DNA of 64,000 bases from SAR202 cluster bacterium. Its GTDB lineage: Bacteria; Chloroflexota; Dehalococcoidia; Lucifugimonadales; UBA1123. The stretch is from NCBI GenBank assembly GCA_030752795.1, contig JASMDM010000081.1:32118-96117 (forward strand). The letters run 5' to 3'. A program made the translations under genes and the position numbers. A model generated the notes under the pieces. The model saw nothing but the letters and a program-made list of their open reading frames with translations. It was not told where the DNA came from and made no database searches. Positions 9,541-18,373 of this stretch are shown here, one piece after another; the stretch's first letter is position 1; each line of letters opens with the position of its first letter.

Positions 9541-9891
9541 GGGGGACGGGCGCTCGTCCGGTGCCGTAGCTACCTTGCCAGCGATTCTCTTGGAATGACG
9601 GCTCTGCGTCCATCTCAAATGCAAGACCCATCGCGGTCATTTCGCCAGAAACCCGATGTTGTGCACCACCCCGAAAGCACGACCTAAATCGATGCCCAAG
9701 GCACTTTTTGACTCGGTGCTATGACGTCCCGTCTGGGCGACGGCGGCTGGAAACCTACGATGTGCATTTGCAGGTTCAATGCCTCAGATTGATGGTCGAA
9801 CCTGGGCGACGGATCGAGCGTCGTCTTCAAGATTACTCGGAATCTGATTGACCGGCATCACGGCGTGAACTCCCAACATCGAGGTGCGTTT
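9541..9891. other. Spacer without recognisable feature
   Basis: Both strands were read for coding and structure. Nothing convincing is seen apart from the leader of the TIR-like gene. Confidence 0.5.
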
Positions 9892-10266
9892 GTGACAGTC
9901 GTAATAGTGTTCGTGAGCTTCGAGTTCGAACGCGATTCTCATTTGAAAAACAGTCTCATTGGGCAGGCGCGTGAACACCAAGAACTGTTGTCGATCCAAG
10001 ACACTTCGTTACCAGGGGCTTATCACACCACGGTTTGGGTCGGGAAGGCGCGAGAAGCGATCCGAAGAAGCGATTTCGTAATCGTATTGATCGGGCAAGA
10101 CACACAGAATGCCCCAGGGGTGCTTGAGGAGGTGAAAATCGCCACAAACCTCAAGAAGCCGGTGATCCAGATTAGGCCTAAGGGACCGAGGTATGGCGGC
10201 GTAGATGGCCCTGGTGACATCCATGCTTGGAAATGGAAAACAATTCGGAGATTGCCAGGCGGCTGA
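9892..10266 (+). CDS. Stand-alone TIR-like (MTH538/ThsB-like) domain protein
   Basis: This small (about 124-residue) protein looks like a single TIR-like domain of the MTH538 type: VFVSFEFERDSHLKNSL as strand A and helix A, then a W-x-x-x-ARE-A-I segment, DFVIVLIGQDT as a core strand and VLEEVKIATNLKKPVIQIRP as the last helix and strand. This fold is used by Thoeris ThsB proteins, which make signalling nucleotides from NAD during phage infection, and by proteins of unknown role. No ThsA partner or other effector is adjacent. The GTG at 9892 has GAGGTG 5 bp upstream; a GTG at 9865 is the alternative. The gene looks less G+C-rich than its neighbours. Confidence 0.72.
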   Translation: MTVVIVFVSFEFERDSHLKNSLIGQAREHQELLSIQDTSLPGAYHTTVWVGKAREAIRRSDFVIVLIGQDTQNAPGVLEEVKIATNLKKPVIQIRPKGPRYGGVDGPGDIHAWKWKTIRRLPGG

Positions 10267-10399
10267 CCGAGCCTGTCAGTTGGCTAGTCCGCAATCCGAC
10301 GGTGAACGCCGTATTACAGGAGTTCTGTTCCCGTCACACTCGCTTTTCGCGACCTAAACATACCCGCGGACATTGATCTGTGGGACTGGGTCCGCCCCT

Positions 10400-11536
10400 T
10401 TACCACCCCACCGACCCCTCGAGCCGTTGGCGCACCTCTTCGGGCGTTGTGCGGATGCGTTGGCGGACGGGGGAGTCGTCGATGCGGTTGGCGGTTGTGG
10501 CGGCTTCGGCGAGGAGCTCGACGCCGCCTAGGAAGTCGGTGAGCGCGATGGTTTCGGCTCCGACGTCGCCGTCCGGGTCGGGGATCGATGTTGTCGCGTT
10601 GTGGTGGTTGACCAGCGGGAAGGCGAGGCCGGTCGCGCGGTAGCCGAAGACGGCGAAGGCAGTGCCCTCACATGAGCCGCCGCTCATCAGTCGGCGCTGG
10701 AATCTGAACTCGGGGTCGCGTTCGCGGATCGTGTCAACGGCAACGGCCAGGATTTGCTCAGCCTCGGCGTCGAACGTGTACATCGCGTCGCCGGTGCGGA
10801 TGACAGGGCCGTCGCCCTGTGCGACGCCCTGGATCACCGGGCTGGACTCGATGGACACGACCAGCGTGTCCATGGGCAGCGTACGGGCTTCGGCCAGCAG
10901 CCTTGCTCCGAACAGTCCGCCTTCCTCGGCTCTTGTGAACACCGCGTATAGGTCGGCTTCGACTCCGTCATGAACGAGCCGTTCGAGCGCTGCGGCCGTG
11001 GCGGCGCACCCGGCGAGGTCGTCGAGGGCGCGCATCTTGATGTAGTCGCCGTCGAGCTCGAAGTCCGGCAGGTCGAACACGATGGGCAGGCAGGGCTCGA
11101 CCGAAACGTCGTCGCTGACTTCGAGCAGCGTCAGACGCTCGGACGCGTCCTCGGACAATGGCGTTTCGGGCGGTACGAGCTCACCCTTCGCGCGGCTCCC
11201 GTCCGGCAGCAAGACCTGCACCGGCACGCGCTTTCGGAGAGATGCCGCGGGCACGCCGCCGAGTGCCCGAACTACGATCTGGCCGTCGCGGACCTCCGCG
11301 ATCTCGTAGCCGGGGTGGTCCATGTGCGCCACGTACGCCGTAGGTGGACGGTCGTCGCCCGCACCGTTTACGTAGTGAGCGATCACGTTGCCGAACGAGT
11401 CGACCTGCACAACGACGCCCAGGTCGCGCGCGAATTGGGCCAAGTACTTCGCCGGGCCACCCTCGTGGAACGGCGCGGCGGGTTTTCGACCGAGCTCCTC
11501 CAGAATCTCGAGCGCTCGACGTCCGTGATCGTTCAT
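10400..11536 (-). CDS. M42/M20-type metallo-aminopeptidase
   Basis: The 378-residue product is a di-zinc peptidase of the M42 (glutamyl aminopeptidase / deblocking endoglucanase) type. Metal and catalytic residues are visible in AHMDHPGYEI, RALDDLAGC (bridging Asp), TRAEEGGLFGA (catalytic Glu and ligand), SIESSP and NHHNATTS. An inserted beta-domain follows the first His as in M42 enzymes. It likely trims peptides in the cytoplasm. It ends the minus-strand group facing the TIR-like gene. Confidence 0.88.
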   Translation of the reverse strand: MNDHGRRALEILEELGRKPAAPFHEGGPAKYLAQFARDLGVVVQVDSFGNVIAHYVNGAGDDRPPTAYVAHMDHPGYEIAEVRDGQIVVRALGGVPAASLRKRVPVQVLLPDGSRAKGELVPPETPLSEDASERLTLLEVSDDVSVEPCLPIVFDLPDFELDGDYIKMRALDDLAGCAATAAALERLVHDGVEADLYAVFTRAEEGGLFGARLLAEARTLPMDTLVVSIESSPVIQGVAQGDGPVIRTGDAMYTFDAEAEQILAVAVDTIRERDPEFRFQRRLMSGGSCEGTAFAVFGYRATGLAFPLVNHHNATTSIPDPDGDVGAETIALTDFLGGVELLAEAATTANRIDDSPVRQRIRTTPEEVRQRLEGSVGW

Positions 11537-11673
11537 GGCCGATCTCCTTGCTGGTTTACGAGTGCGGGAAGCGTACCAGCGAGGACGGGCGCAGGCAAGC
11601 GGGAGCGGCGGGCGGCGGGTAGCGCTCAGCAGTCAGCCTTCAGCGGTCAGCGGGATTGTCGGCATCGAGGTGG

Positions 11674-11716
11674 TTCGACAGTTCCCGAGAAAGCCGGGAT
11701 CCTGATGCGTCGGGAC
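11674..11716 (+). repeat. Dispersed TTCGACA...GTCGGGAC repeat, copy 1
   Basis: The 43-base unit begins TTCGACA and ends GATGCGTCGGGAC. The copy at 23066-23108 is the same length with seven mismatches by eye. The internal CCCGA...TCGGG can form a hairpin. Confidence 0.65.
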
Positions 11717-11812
11717 TTCCAAGTAGCAGCGCCTCATTTCGCCATCCTGAGCCACAGCGAAGGACCTGGTTGTATGCGAAAATTGTCTCCCTGCGGGGAC
11801 CGAGATTCTTCG

Positions 11813-11832
11813 TCCTTCCGCACGCGGAAGGA
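11813..11832. repeat. TCCTTCC palindromic repeat, copy 1
   Basis: TCCTTCCGC and GCGGAAGGA are perfect 9-base arms separated by 2 bases. The same core forms longer palindromes at 14978-15000 and 15439-15468. Confidence 0.65.
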
Positions 11833-11979
11833 TCAGAATGGCGACACTTCAAGCGCCGTTTCTACCTCATGCGTTGTCCGTTACGCGGACATGATCCCGA
11901 TTGCATCGGGACTCAATACGAACGGACTGGGGCGGGCGGATCGAGCGAGCTGACGATTGTTTCGCTTTGTCGCGACCAG

Positions 11980-12513
11980 CTACGGGTTCACTTTGAAGGT
12001 CACTTTTGTCACCGTGCCGTTGTCGGTAACGAAGGTGATCCGGTCGTAGGTGTTGGCGACAATGGCCTGGGATGGTTTCGCGATGATGACCATCTCTTCG
12101 CCGGGGTTGAACACGCCCGGTTCGATGATCTCGGCCGTCGACGAAGCGGCGTCCAGGTAGAGCCCTTCGATGGCCCAGGTGCTGGTTGCCGGAGGCGTGG
12201 TTGAGCTGTACGTGAGATAGAGTACGTCGATGCCTGGGCTTTCCTGGATTTCGAAAATCAGGTCCCAGTCTTCGAACATCGCCAGGGGTTCCTCACCGTC
12301 GTTGGAGAGCGTTACCTGGGCGGTCGAGCTCGCGGTCACCTCGAGTCCGAACGGTCCCGAGACTATCGTGTCCGCTTTCATTTCGGTCTTCTTCTGCTGT
12401 CCCAACCACTCCTCGGAGATGTCGCCGAAAGTTGACAGCAGCGAGTCGCCAACGGTGAGAACCACCGATAGCATGATTCCCATACTTTTCAGAAAAGCAG
12501 CGACTACGTGCAC
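11980..12513 (-). CDS. Hypothetical membrane-anchored beta-sandwich protein (FlaF/FlaG- or pilin-like?)
   Basis: The 177-residue product has one N-terminal hydrophobic segment (LKSMGIMLSVVLTVGDSLL) and then a Thr/Ser/Val-rich domain with alternating strands, including AQVTLSNDGEEPLAMFEDW and PGEEMVIIAKP. The pattern of N-terminal helix plus Ig-like sandwich with a 'sub-terminal N-x-G' strand recalls archaellum-type FlaF/FlaG and pilin-like proteins, but no motif proves it. It appears monocistronic, pointing away from the RNase gene. Confidence 0.55.
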   Translation of the reverse strand: MHVVAAFLKSMGIMLSVVLTVGDSLLSTFGDISEEWLGQQKKTEMKADTIVSGPFGLEVTASSTAQVTLSNDGEEPLAMFEDWDLIFEIQESPGIDVLYLTYSSTTPPATSTWAIEGLYLDAASSTAEIIEPGVFNPGEEMVIIAKPSQAIVANTYDRITFVTDNGTVTKVTFKVNP

Positions 12514-12942
12514 TTCAGACCGTCCGAGTGATTACATGTGCGTCCCCATATTGTCGAGACGATTCGCCTATCGCGACACAGGTGTGACCCGTTGTCGATC
12601 AAGGCACAGCCGAGGCCGAATGAAAATCGGGCGAGGCGCTGAAAATCCGGCGCGCCGTCATGACCGCCGTCACGCGACGCAAGCTCAGCTTTCAGGTTGA
12701 CGCCCAACAACCCATACTCCCACACGTTGGCCTCGGCAGTGCCCATCGCCCCTCTTCATTCAAGTTAGCAAACACTCCGACTATTCGGACCGTGGCTGAC
12801 ACCAGTCTGAAGCGTGGGCAGCACGGACTCGATCAGTGTGATGTCCGCCACGGCATCGGGGCCACGAATTCAGCTATCATGTTTGGACAGTCGGTTTCCG
12901 GCCTTCCGTCGTCATCTCGATCTGTCATCTCATGGAGAATCA
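12514..12942. other. Spacer between divergent genes
   Basis: It separates the hypothetical gene at 11980-12513 from the RNase. Promoters for both are expected here but none stands out; an ATG-containing minus frame at 12504-12746 has no recognisable protein features. Confidence 0.45.
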
Positions 12943-14964
12943 ATGGACCCGGGCGATATCCTTGTTGTTCAGCTCAGCGGCGGTCCCGGATTAGGCCGGC
13001 TCGTCGACATGGACTCGCAGCGCATTCGAATCGCCATCGGCCGGAACCGCGAGGCGCGATTGCCGTTCGCGCGTGTGTTGCTCGAGACCGGCCTGTCGGC
13101 GAGCAGTCACGACGAAGTCGAGAGTTTGACGCGCGAGTCGGAAGCGGTCGCGGCTCGCGTCGATCTCGAGGAGCTCTGGGACATCGTGTGCGACGACGGC
13201 GATTCCATGGCACTCGCGGACATCGCCGAACTCTACTGGAGCACGACGACTCCGGCTCAACTGGTCGGCTTGATGCTGCACCTCTCTCGGGACGATCTGC
13301 GGTTCGCGAAAGACGGCGCCGAGTACGCTCCCCGATCTCGCGACGACGTGGCTGAGCTCGAAGCCCGGAAACTCCGTCGCGAACGCAACCGCGAAGAGGG
13401 TGAGGCGTTGGGCAGCGACCTCGGCGCGGGCAAACTTCCCCCGGACCTGAGCTCACATCAAATCAACCAGCTCGACCAACTCAGGGGTCTTGTCCTGTAC
13501 GGAGACGACTACACGCGAGCCGGCGCCGCGAAGAAGTTCCTCGAATCGTTCGCGGGCAGTGCCAGAGACTCTCAACGCGCAGCGTTCATGGCGCTCACGA
13601 GAGCCGGATACATCAACGAAGATGAGTGCCTCGACCTCGAACGAGCGTCGATTCCGATCGAGTTCGACGAAGCCACGGTGGCCGAAGCTGACGCGATTGC
13701 AGTCGCCCCGCCTCTCGAGGCTCCGCGACGACGTGACCTGACCGGACTTGAAGTCGTCACCATCGACGACAAGGGGACGCGAGATCGCGACGACGGGCTG
13801 TCGATCGAGATCGAATCGAGCGATGCCGGTTCAGCGACGGTGTACAAAATCGGCGTCCACATCACAGACGCGGGCGCGGTGGTTGAGCGCGAGTCGGCTC
13901 TCGATGTCGAGGCCGATCGGCGTATGTCTACCTTGTATCTGCCCGAGCGAACCATCTCGATGCTGCCGCCTTCCGTCAGCGCCGATAAAGGCAGTCTCAA
14001 CCCAGGACAGCAACGCGCCGCACTGAGCGTGATGGCACAGCTGGACTCAGAAGGCGAAATCCTGGACTGGGAGGTTGTGCCGTCGGTGGTCGAAAGCCGG
14101 GCGGCGCTCCCTTACGAGGAGGTCGACGCGGCGCTTACGAATGCTGATGCTCCGATGCACGAATCGCTGACGGTGCTGGAGACCCTCTCGCGGGCAATGC
14201 GCACGAGGCGAGAAGCGGCGGGCGCACTGAATCTCGAGCGGGACGAGCTGTCGATCAAGGTGTCCGATGACGGAGACGTGTCGGTCCGGGTTGTTGCGCG
14301 GGCGGCGCCGGCGCGGAGCATGGTCGCCGAGTACATGATCCTGTGCAACTCGCTGTTGGCGGAGTTTTGCAAGAAGAACGAATTGCCCGCGCCATATCGA
14401 TCGCAAAAGGCGCCGGACGTTCGGGACGTGATCGCGCAAACGCCCGAAGGCCCGTTGCGCTGGTATCAGATCGTGCGCAAGATGGCGCCGGCCACGATCA
14501 ACACCGAGCCGGGGGCGCATGGCGGCTTGGGCGTGTCCGCGTACATCCAAGCGTCATCGCCGTTGCGGCGCTATCCGGATCTCGTGGTCCAGCGGCAGAT
14601 CTCGCACTTTTTGGCGACGGGTGAACATCTCTACGACGAGGAAGCCATCGCGTCGGTGGCACAGCGCGCGGACGTGCAGATCCGTGAGCTCGGGCGCTTG
14701 GAGGAGCAGCGACGGACGTACTGGCTGCTCAAGTACCTCGACCGCCAAAGGCAAGAACTCGAAGAGATGGGCGAGGAAAGCCTATTCGACGCTGTCGTGC
14801 TCGAGAACGCCCCAAACCGAGCCGGTTCGCTTGAGCTGAACGACTATCCGTTCAGGGTCCGCGCCGCGTTGCCCAGCACCGCCGAACCCGGCAGTACGGT
14901 GACTCTCAGGCTGCATGGCGTCGATCTGTGGCGCCGAGTCGGCCAGTTCGTGGTGGCGCAGTAA
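12943..14964 (+). CDS. RNB-domain exoribonuclease (RNase II/R family)
   Basis: The 673-residue product is a 3'-5' exoribonuclease. The catalytic RNB domain starts near residue 265 with TIDDKGTRDRDDGLSIE, whose acidic cluster corresponds to the Mg-binding aspartates of RNase II. Further family blocks are MSTLYLPERTISMLPP, AEYMILCNSLLAEF and YIQASSPLRRYPDLVVQRQ. The N-terminus is not a clear cold-shock pair, so it is nearer the shorter RNase II-like enzymes than full RNase R. The ATG at 12943 is chosen because GGAGA precedes it closely; longer in-frame starts have no ribosome site. It is followed at once by a strong palindrome (14978-15000) that may end or protect the transcript. Confidence 0.9.
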   Translation: MDPGDILVVQLSGGPGLGRLVDMDSQRIRIAIGRNREARLPFARVLLETGLSASSHDEVESLTRESEAVAARVDLEELWDIVCDDGDSMALADIAELYWSTTTPAQLVGLMLHLSRDDLRFAKDGAEYAPRSRDDVAELEARKLRRERNREEGEALGSDLGAGKLPPDLSSHQINQLDQLRGLVLYGDDYTRAGAAKKFLESFAGSARDSQRAAFMALTRAGYINEDECLDLERASIPIEFDEATVAEADAIAVAPPLEAPRRRDLTGLEVVTIDDKGTRDRDDGLSIEIESSDAGSATVYKIGVHITDAGAVVERESALDVEADRRMSTLYLPERTISMLPPSVSADKGSLNPGQQRAALSVMAQLDSEGEILDWEVVPSVVESRAALPYEEVDAALTNADAPMHESLTVLETLSRAMRTRREAAGALNLERDELSIKVSDDGDVSVRVVARAAPARSMVAEYMILCNSLLAEFCKKNELPAPYRSQKAPDVRDVIAQTPEGPLRWYQIVRKMAPATINTEPGAHGGLGVSAYIQASSPLRRYPDLVVQRQISHFLATGEHLYDEEAIASVAQRADVQIRELGRLEEQRRTYWLLKYLDRQRQELEEMGEESLFDAVVLENAPNRAGSLELNDYPFRVRAALPSTAEPGSTVTLRLHGVDLWRRVGQFVVAQ

Positions 14965-14977
14965 GTCACGAATGGCT

Positions 14978-15000
14978 TGGTCCTTCCGGCGGAAGGACCA
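14978..15000. repeat. TCCTTCC palindromic repeat, copy 2
   Basis: TGGTCCTTCC and GGAAGGACCA form 10-base perfect arms around GGC, 13 bases after the RNase stop codon. There is no T run, so it is not a standard terminator; a REP-like element or mRNA 3' stabiliser is possible. Confidence 0.7.
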
Positions 15001-15055
15001 GAGCACCGGCTTATGCCCGGTGGTGGCCTTGGCGTTAGGCTCAGCCTGGGCGGGG

Positions 15056-15120
15056 AAGCTTGGCCGTAATGGTCATCAACCAAATATGTTGTGCCTAACG
15101 CTCCTCGCGATGCTGGGCAT
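15056..15120 (+). repeat. Dispersed GCTTGGCCGT...TAACGC repeat, copy 1
   Basis: The unit starts AGCTTGGCCGTAATGGTCAT and continues through TGTGCCTAACGCT. The reverse complement of 29881-29946 matches along nearly the whole length. Confidence 0.65.
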
Positions 15121-15218
15121 CCGTCCATGGTGAGCCACGCACCCATCCGTTCGCCCTGAACAACATCATGTCCGACGATCGGACAAAGTATGAGGCAGCA
15201 ACGACGCCTCAACATAAT

Positions 15219-15249
15219 GTCATTCTGAGGCCGCACCCGAAGAATCTGG
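15219..15249 (+). repeat. Dispersed CATTCTGAGGCCGC repeat, copy 1
   Basis: It begins GTCATTCTGAGGCCGC and ends CGAAGAATCTGG. The copy at 29795-29825 differs at two of 31 positions. Confidence 0.75.
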
Positions 15250-15438
15250 GGCCCCGCAGGCATTCAATTTTGACGCTGTTACTTGGAAGCTTGTCGAAGG
15301 GCCGCCCACACGCAAGTGTCACGTGATCCGTTACGGTCATTAACCCGATGTGCAGCTCAACGTTTCTTAACATGCCGGGTGGTCTGGAGAAAAGAGTCGT
15401 TTGGGTTGCTCAGGCAACAAGCCTTGTTCGGCGACCAG

Positions 15439-15468
15439 ATTCTGATCCTTCCCCGGAAGGATCAGAAT
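15439..15468. repeat. TCCTTCC palindromic repeat, copy 3
   Basis: ATTCTGATCCTTCC and GGAAGGATCAGAAT are perfect 14-base arms around CC, the longest palindrome noticed in the window. A half copy (ATTCTGATCCTT) is found at 50945-50956. Confidence 0.75.
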
Positions 15469-15599
15469 GACACTTTTTGGGCAATGCCACTGATTTTGTT
15501 ATCGTCATAGCGGCCAGAGCAACGGCGACGGAGGCCGGTGGCCTGGGTCTTTAGGCCCAGCCTGGACTGAGAAGCTTGGCCGTTTACACCGAGCCCTCC

Positions 15600-17709
15600 T
15601 CAGCGCCGCCCAACGTGCCCGAGTCGCCGACTGCGCTGGATCGCCGTCGCGAATGCGATCGCCATAGCCACCCACGCGGCGGCCAGGCCGATTGCGGAAA
15701 GCGACGGCACCGGCTCCGGTCCAGGCGCCGGCGCTAGGCTTGGGCCCGCGATTGGTCCGTTGACGCGCCCCGACCCGAACGTGTTGTCCGGACCCGACGC
15801 GCCCAGGTCGATGGTCGTGTCGACGATTGCCGATCTGCGCGTCGCTCGGTCTGCGGCCGGGTCGTCGCCCTGCTCGCCCGACATCAGGTCCGGCCTGATT
15901 TCGAGGAGCAGCGCTGCGAGAGCTGCGACGTGGGGCGCGGCGGCTGACGTGCCGAAGAAACTGGACGAGAAACCCCCCGAGCCGGTCACCGATACGCCGT
16001 CCGCCGCGGACACGTCAGGTTTCATCACGCCGTTGTTGGTCGGTCCACGGCTGGAGAACAACTCGATCGAATCGAATCCTGGGTCGGAAGCGCTGATCGC
16101 TCCGACCGAAACCACCCCGCCGCCGGCGTCGCCTTGAGCGGGCACGCTGCTGCCAAGCGTGTTGAAATTCATCGTCGTGCCGTCGGTGCACGACACGCCG
16201 CCAAAGACGAACAACTCGATGGTCTTCGGGCTGGCCAGATTCGCTGAGTTCTGGACGTAGATGTAGTAAGTTCGATTGGCCCCAGTTGTGTTCGTGAACG
16301 CAACCATTTCAAACGGGTCCGGCGTGACGCCTGGATTGTCCGAAATGCTGGAGGCCACAACGGAACCGGCCAAGGGGTCATACACGAACAAGTCGTAGTC
16401 GTTGGCCGCGGCGCCGAACGTGTCGTCCCAGCTCAAAAACACCGCCGCGGTTTGTCCGCCGAAGAGAACCATAAAGTTCGCGACACTGGAAGTCCCATCC
16501 AAGCACGCGGTGGTGTCAGCGGTCGGTTGAAATAGGTGTAGATTCCCACTGAAACCGACAGTTGGCGCCCCGGCGATCCCGGAATCAGCGTACGGCCCTT
16601 GGTAGTGACGACGAGCATGATTGCCGACCGATGTGTAGTAGCCTCGAATCGGATTTGATGCGCGATTGAGCTCGGTCGCCGTGTTAACCGATATCGAGCT
16701 CGATTGGTCGTACGCGAGGCCGAACCAGGCGATGTCATCGATGACGATGTCGCTGATTGCGGCCAGGTAATCGACAGCCGCCATGAACTCAAGGTCGGTC
16801 GCGAAGTTGGCAAAGCGGAGGTTTGCGTCTGGCGCGATGTCGTGCACGATCTCCAGCATCGCGGTCCCTTCGGCTCCTTTGCTCCCGTTGGACAGTCCGG
16901 CTTCCAGGTCGCCGTCGGCGCGGAACGACACGGCCGTAACGCCTCCGGTGGTCGAGATCAGCTTGTCGCCGCCGTCTCGATTCAACGCCGATGCAGGGAG
17001 ATTACCGGAAGCCAACGCGTCGGTGATGCCGAAGATGCCGTCCGATATCAGGCCAACCGCAACACCGGCGCCGGTGACGGAATATGTGTTGCGAAGGTCG
17101 TTGAACTGTAGCGCCGCGTCGCCCTCGGTGGGTCTCGATCCGGCGTTCGTGCGCCCATAGTTCGGCAGCCGCACGGAGGCAAGACCACAGCCCGTTTACG
17201 TCCGCAAGCCGGTCAACGGAGACCGTCAGCTGCACCAACTCACCCGACACGTTTTCGAGTTCGATCTGCGCGCCCAACGACTCCAAGTCGGCGATCGCGG
17301 TTGATCCGGGTTGAGCCAGGCGCACGTATAACTGAGCGCGACCGGCGTCGTCCATCCGCAACAATCCGCCGTCCAGCAGCGCCTGGACCCGCACATCACC
17401 AGGAGGTATGCCAGCAAACGATGCAGCGCGGCCTCGGCGCATCCGGGCGCCGTATTCAGCGAGGAGCGCGACGTTCGAGGAGAATTTCGCGTGTTTGACG
17501 GGCGTCGTCAGTGTGGGCGATGTTGTCGTAGCGAACTGGGCCTGGACCGGGGCGCCGGTCCATCCGGGCGAGACGCCAAACCAGGCGGATAATGCGACCG
17601 CCGTGCTGACAGCGGCCGCCACGAAAGAACCACCGAGTATTCGACGACGATTGCCAACTGGAATTTCCACTCTCCCACAAACGCGACCGATGTCGCGCAC
17701 GATGTTCAA
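15600..17709 (-). pseudogene. Secreted S8-family (subtilisin-like) peptidase, frameshifted
   Basis: Two overlapping minus-strand frames make one protein of about 700 residues. The N-terminal frame (17709 to about 17190) has a basic start, a hydrophobic export segment (GGSFVAAAVSTAVALSAW) and a prodomain ending VDRLADVNG. The second frame continues ASVRLPNYGRTNAGSR and contains the catalytic Asp in VGLISDGIFGI and Ser in FFGTSAAAPHVAAL. Removing one G from the GGG run near 17195 would join them. The usual His motif (GHGT) is replaced by AEGTAMLEIVHDIAP, so a Glu sits where His is expected, as in sedolisin-like variants. The C-terminus has a PAPGPEP linker and a final membrane helix ending in RSRR, consistent with a wall or membrane sorting tail. 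Confidence 0.78.
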
Positions 17710-17824
17710 GCATCGATTTTACCGCACAACCCTGCCGTCGGAAAGCGCGACTGGCGTCATTTTGCGTGCTCGCATCGCGATCCCGAGATAACGAGCCGCG
17801 TATCTACGGATGGCTGCGAATGTG

Positions 17825-17853
17825 TGGACACGAATCAAGGCTTTGGATATAAT
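17825..17853 (+). promoter_or_regulatory. Sigma-70-type promoter of the tRNA pair
   Basis: TGGACA (17825-17830) and a perfect TATAAT (17848-17853) are separated by 17 bases. The inferred start is about 50 bases before tRNA-Leu. Confidence 0.7.
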
Positions 17854-17911
17854 GAAGTCGGTGCCCGAGCCCGCGAATGCAGGCAGTTTCAGACGCGTTC
17901 ACGGCCATCGT

Positions 17912-17999
17912 GCCGAGGTGGTGGAATTGGTAGACACGCAGCGTTGAGGGCGCTGTGGCCGAATAGGCTGTAGGAGTTCGAGTCTCCTCCTCGGCACCA
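17912..17999 (+). tRNA. tRNA-Leu (anticodon GAG)
   Basis: The acceptor arms GCCGAGG and CCTCGGC pair, followed by discriminator A and an encoded CCA. The anticodon stem CAGCG/CGCTG is perfect around the loop TTGAGGG, giving anticodon GAG at 17946-17948. A long variable arm, as expected for class II tRNA-Leu, precedes the T arm with GTTCGAGTC. It reads CUC and CUU codons. Confidence 0.95.
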
Positions 18000-18030
18000 A
18001 CCATCGCTCATTCTGTAGGCAGAATTATGT

Positions 18031-18107
18031 GGCGACGTAGCCAAGCGGTCTAAGGCGGAGGTCTGCAAAACCTCTATTCGGCGGTTCGAATCCGCCCGTC
18101 GCCTCCA
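18031..18107 (+). tRNA. tRNA-Cys (anticodon GCA)
   Basis: Acceptor arms GGCGACG and CGTCGCC pair, with the U73 discriminator that marks cysteine tRNAs and an encoded CCA. The anticodon stem GAGGT/ACCTC encloses CTGCAAA (anticodon GCA). The T arm has GGTTCGAATCC. It lies 31 bases after tRNA-Leu and is probably co-transcribed with it. Confidence 0.95.
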
Positions 18108-18127
18108 TCTTCCGGTTTCACGAAAAG

Positions 18128-18154
18128 ACCTCCGAGATCACCTCGGGGGTTTTT
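18128..18154 (+). terminator. Rho-independent terminator after the tRNA genes
   Basis: ACCTCCGAG pairs with CTCGGGGGT (one G-T pair) around a 5-base loop, followed directly by a run of T. It lies 21 bases after tRNA-Cys. Confidence 0.85.
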
Positions 18155-18208
18155 GTATTTACGAGATTCGGCGATGCCGTTCCGTCACCGATTCCGAAGG
18201 ATTTCGTC

Positions 18209-18373
18209 ATGAAACCTAATTTGCCGTTGATTGCGCTGATATTCGGGTTGGGTATCGCGCTAGGCGGCCTGATTCGGCTGCTCAGAAGCGACGACCTCGC
18301 CCTCCCGATATTCCTGATGGCGTCAGGCGTGTTTTGCGCGGTTGCGGCTTACGGTGCGCTCGAGCGTCGCTAA
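18209..18373 (+). CDS. Small two-helix membrane protein
   Basis: An ATG at 18209, with GAAGGA 7 bases upstream, opens a 54-codon frame. It encodes two hydrophobic stretches, PLIALIFGLGIALGGL and LPIFLMASGVFCAVAAYG, separated by a short charged loop (RLLRSDD) and ending ERR. The hydrophobic/charged pattern and ribosome site support a real small protein of unknown role. Confidence 0.55.
   Translation: MKPNLPLIALIFGLGIALGGLIRLLRSDDLALPIFLMASGVFCAVAAYGALERR

Larger units (their letters stand above)
11537..11979. other. Repeat-rich non-coding spacer
   Basis: No gene is seen. The spacer holds several dispersed repeats: a TTCGACA...GTCGGGAC unit at 11674-11716, a CATCCTGAGC/CAGCGAAGGA unit near 11745, and a perfect TCCTTCCGC/GCGGAAGGA palindrome at 11813-11832. 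Confidence 0.6.
14965..15599. other. Repeat-rich non-coding spacer (635 bp)
   Basis: No gene is supported. It holds two perfect palindromes (14978-15000, 15439-15468), a 31-base unit (15219-15249) repeated at 29795-29825, a unit at 15056-15120 with an inverted homologue at 29881-29946, and a short internal duplicate: CAGCCTGG...GAAGCTTGGCCGT occurs at about 15042-15066 and again at about 15556-15582. Confidence 0.7.

Noticed and set aside
12504-12746. An 80-codon minus frame in the spacer before the RNase
   Set aside because: No ribosome site or recognisable features, and it overlaps the start of the neighbouring gene.
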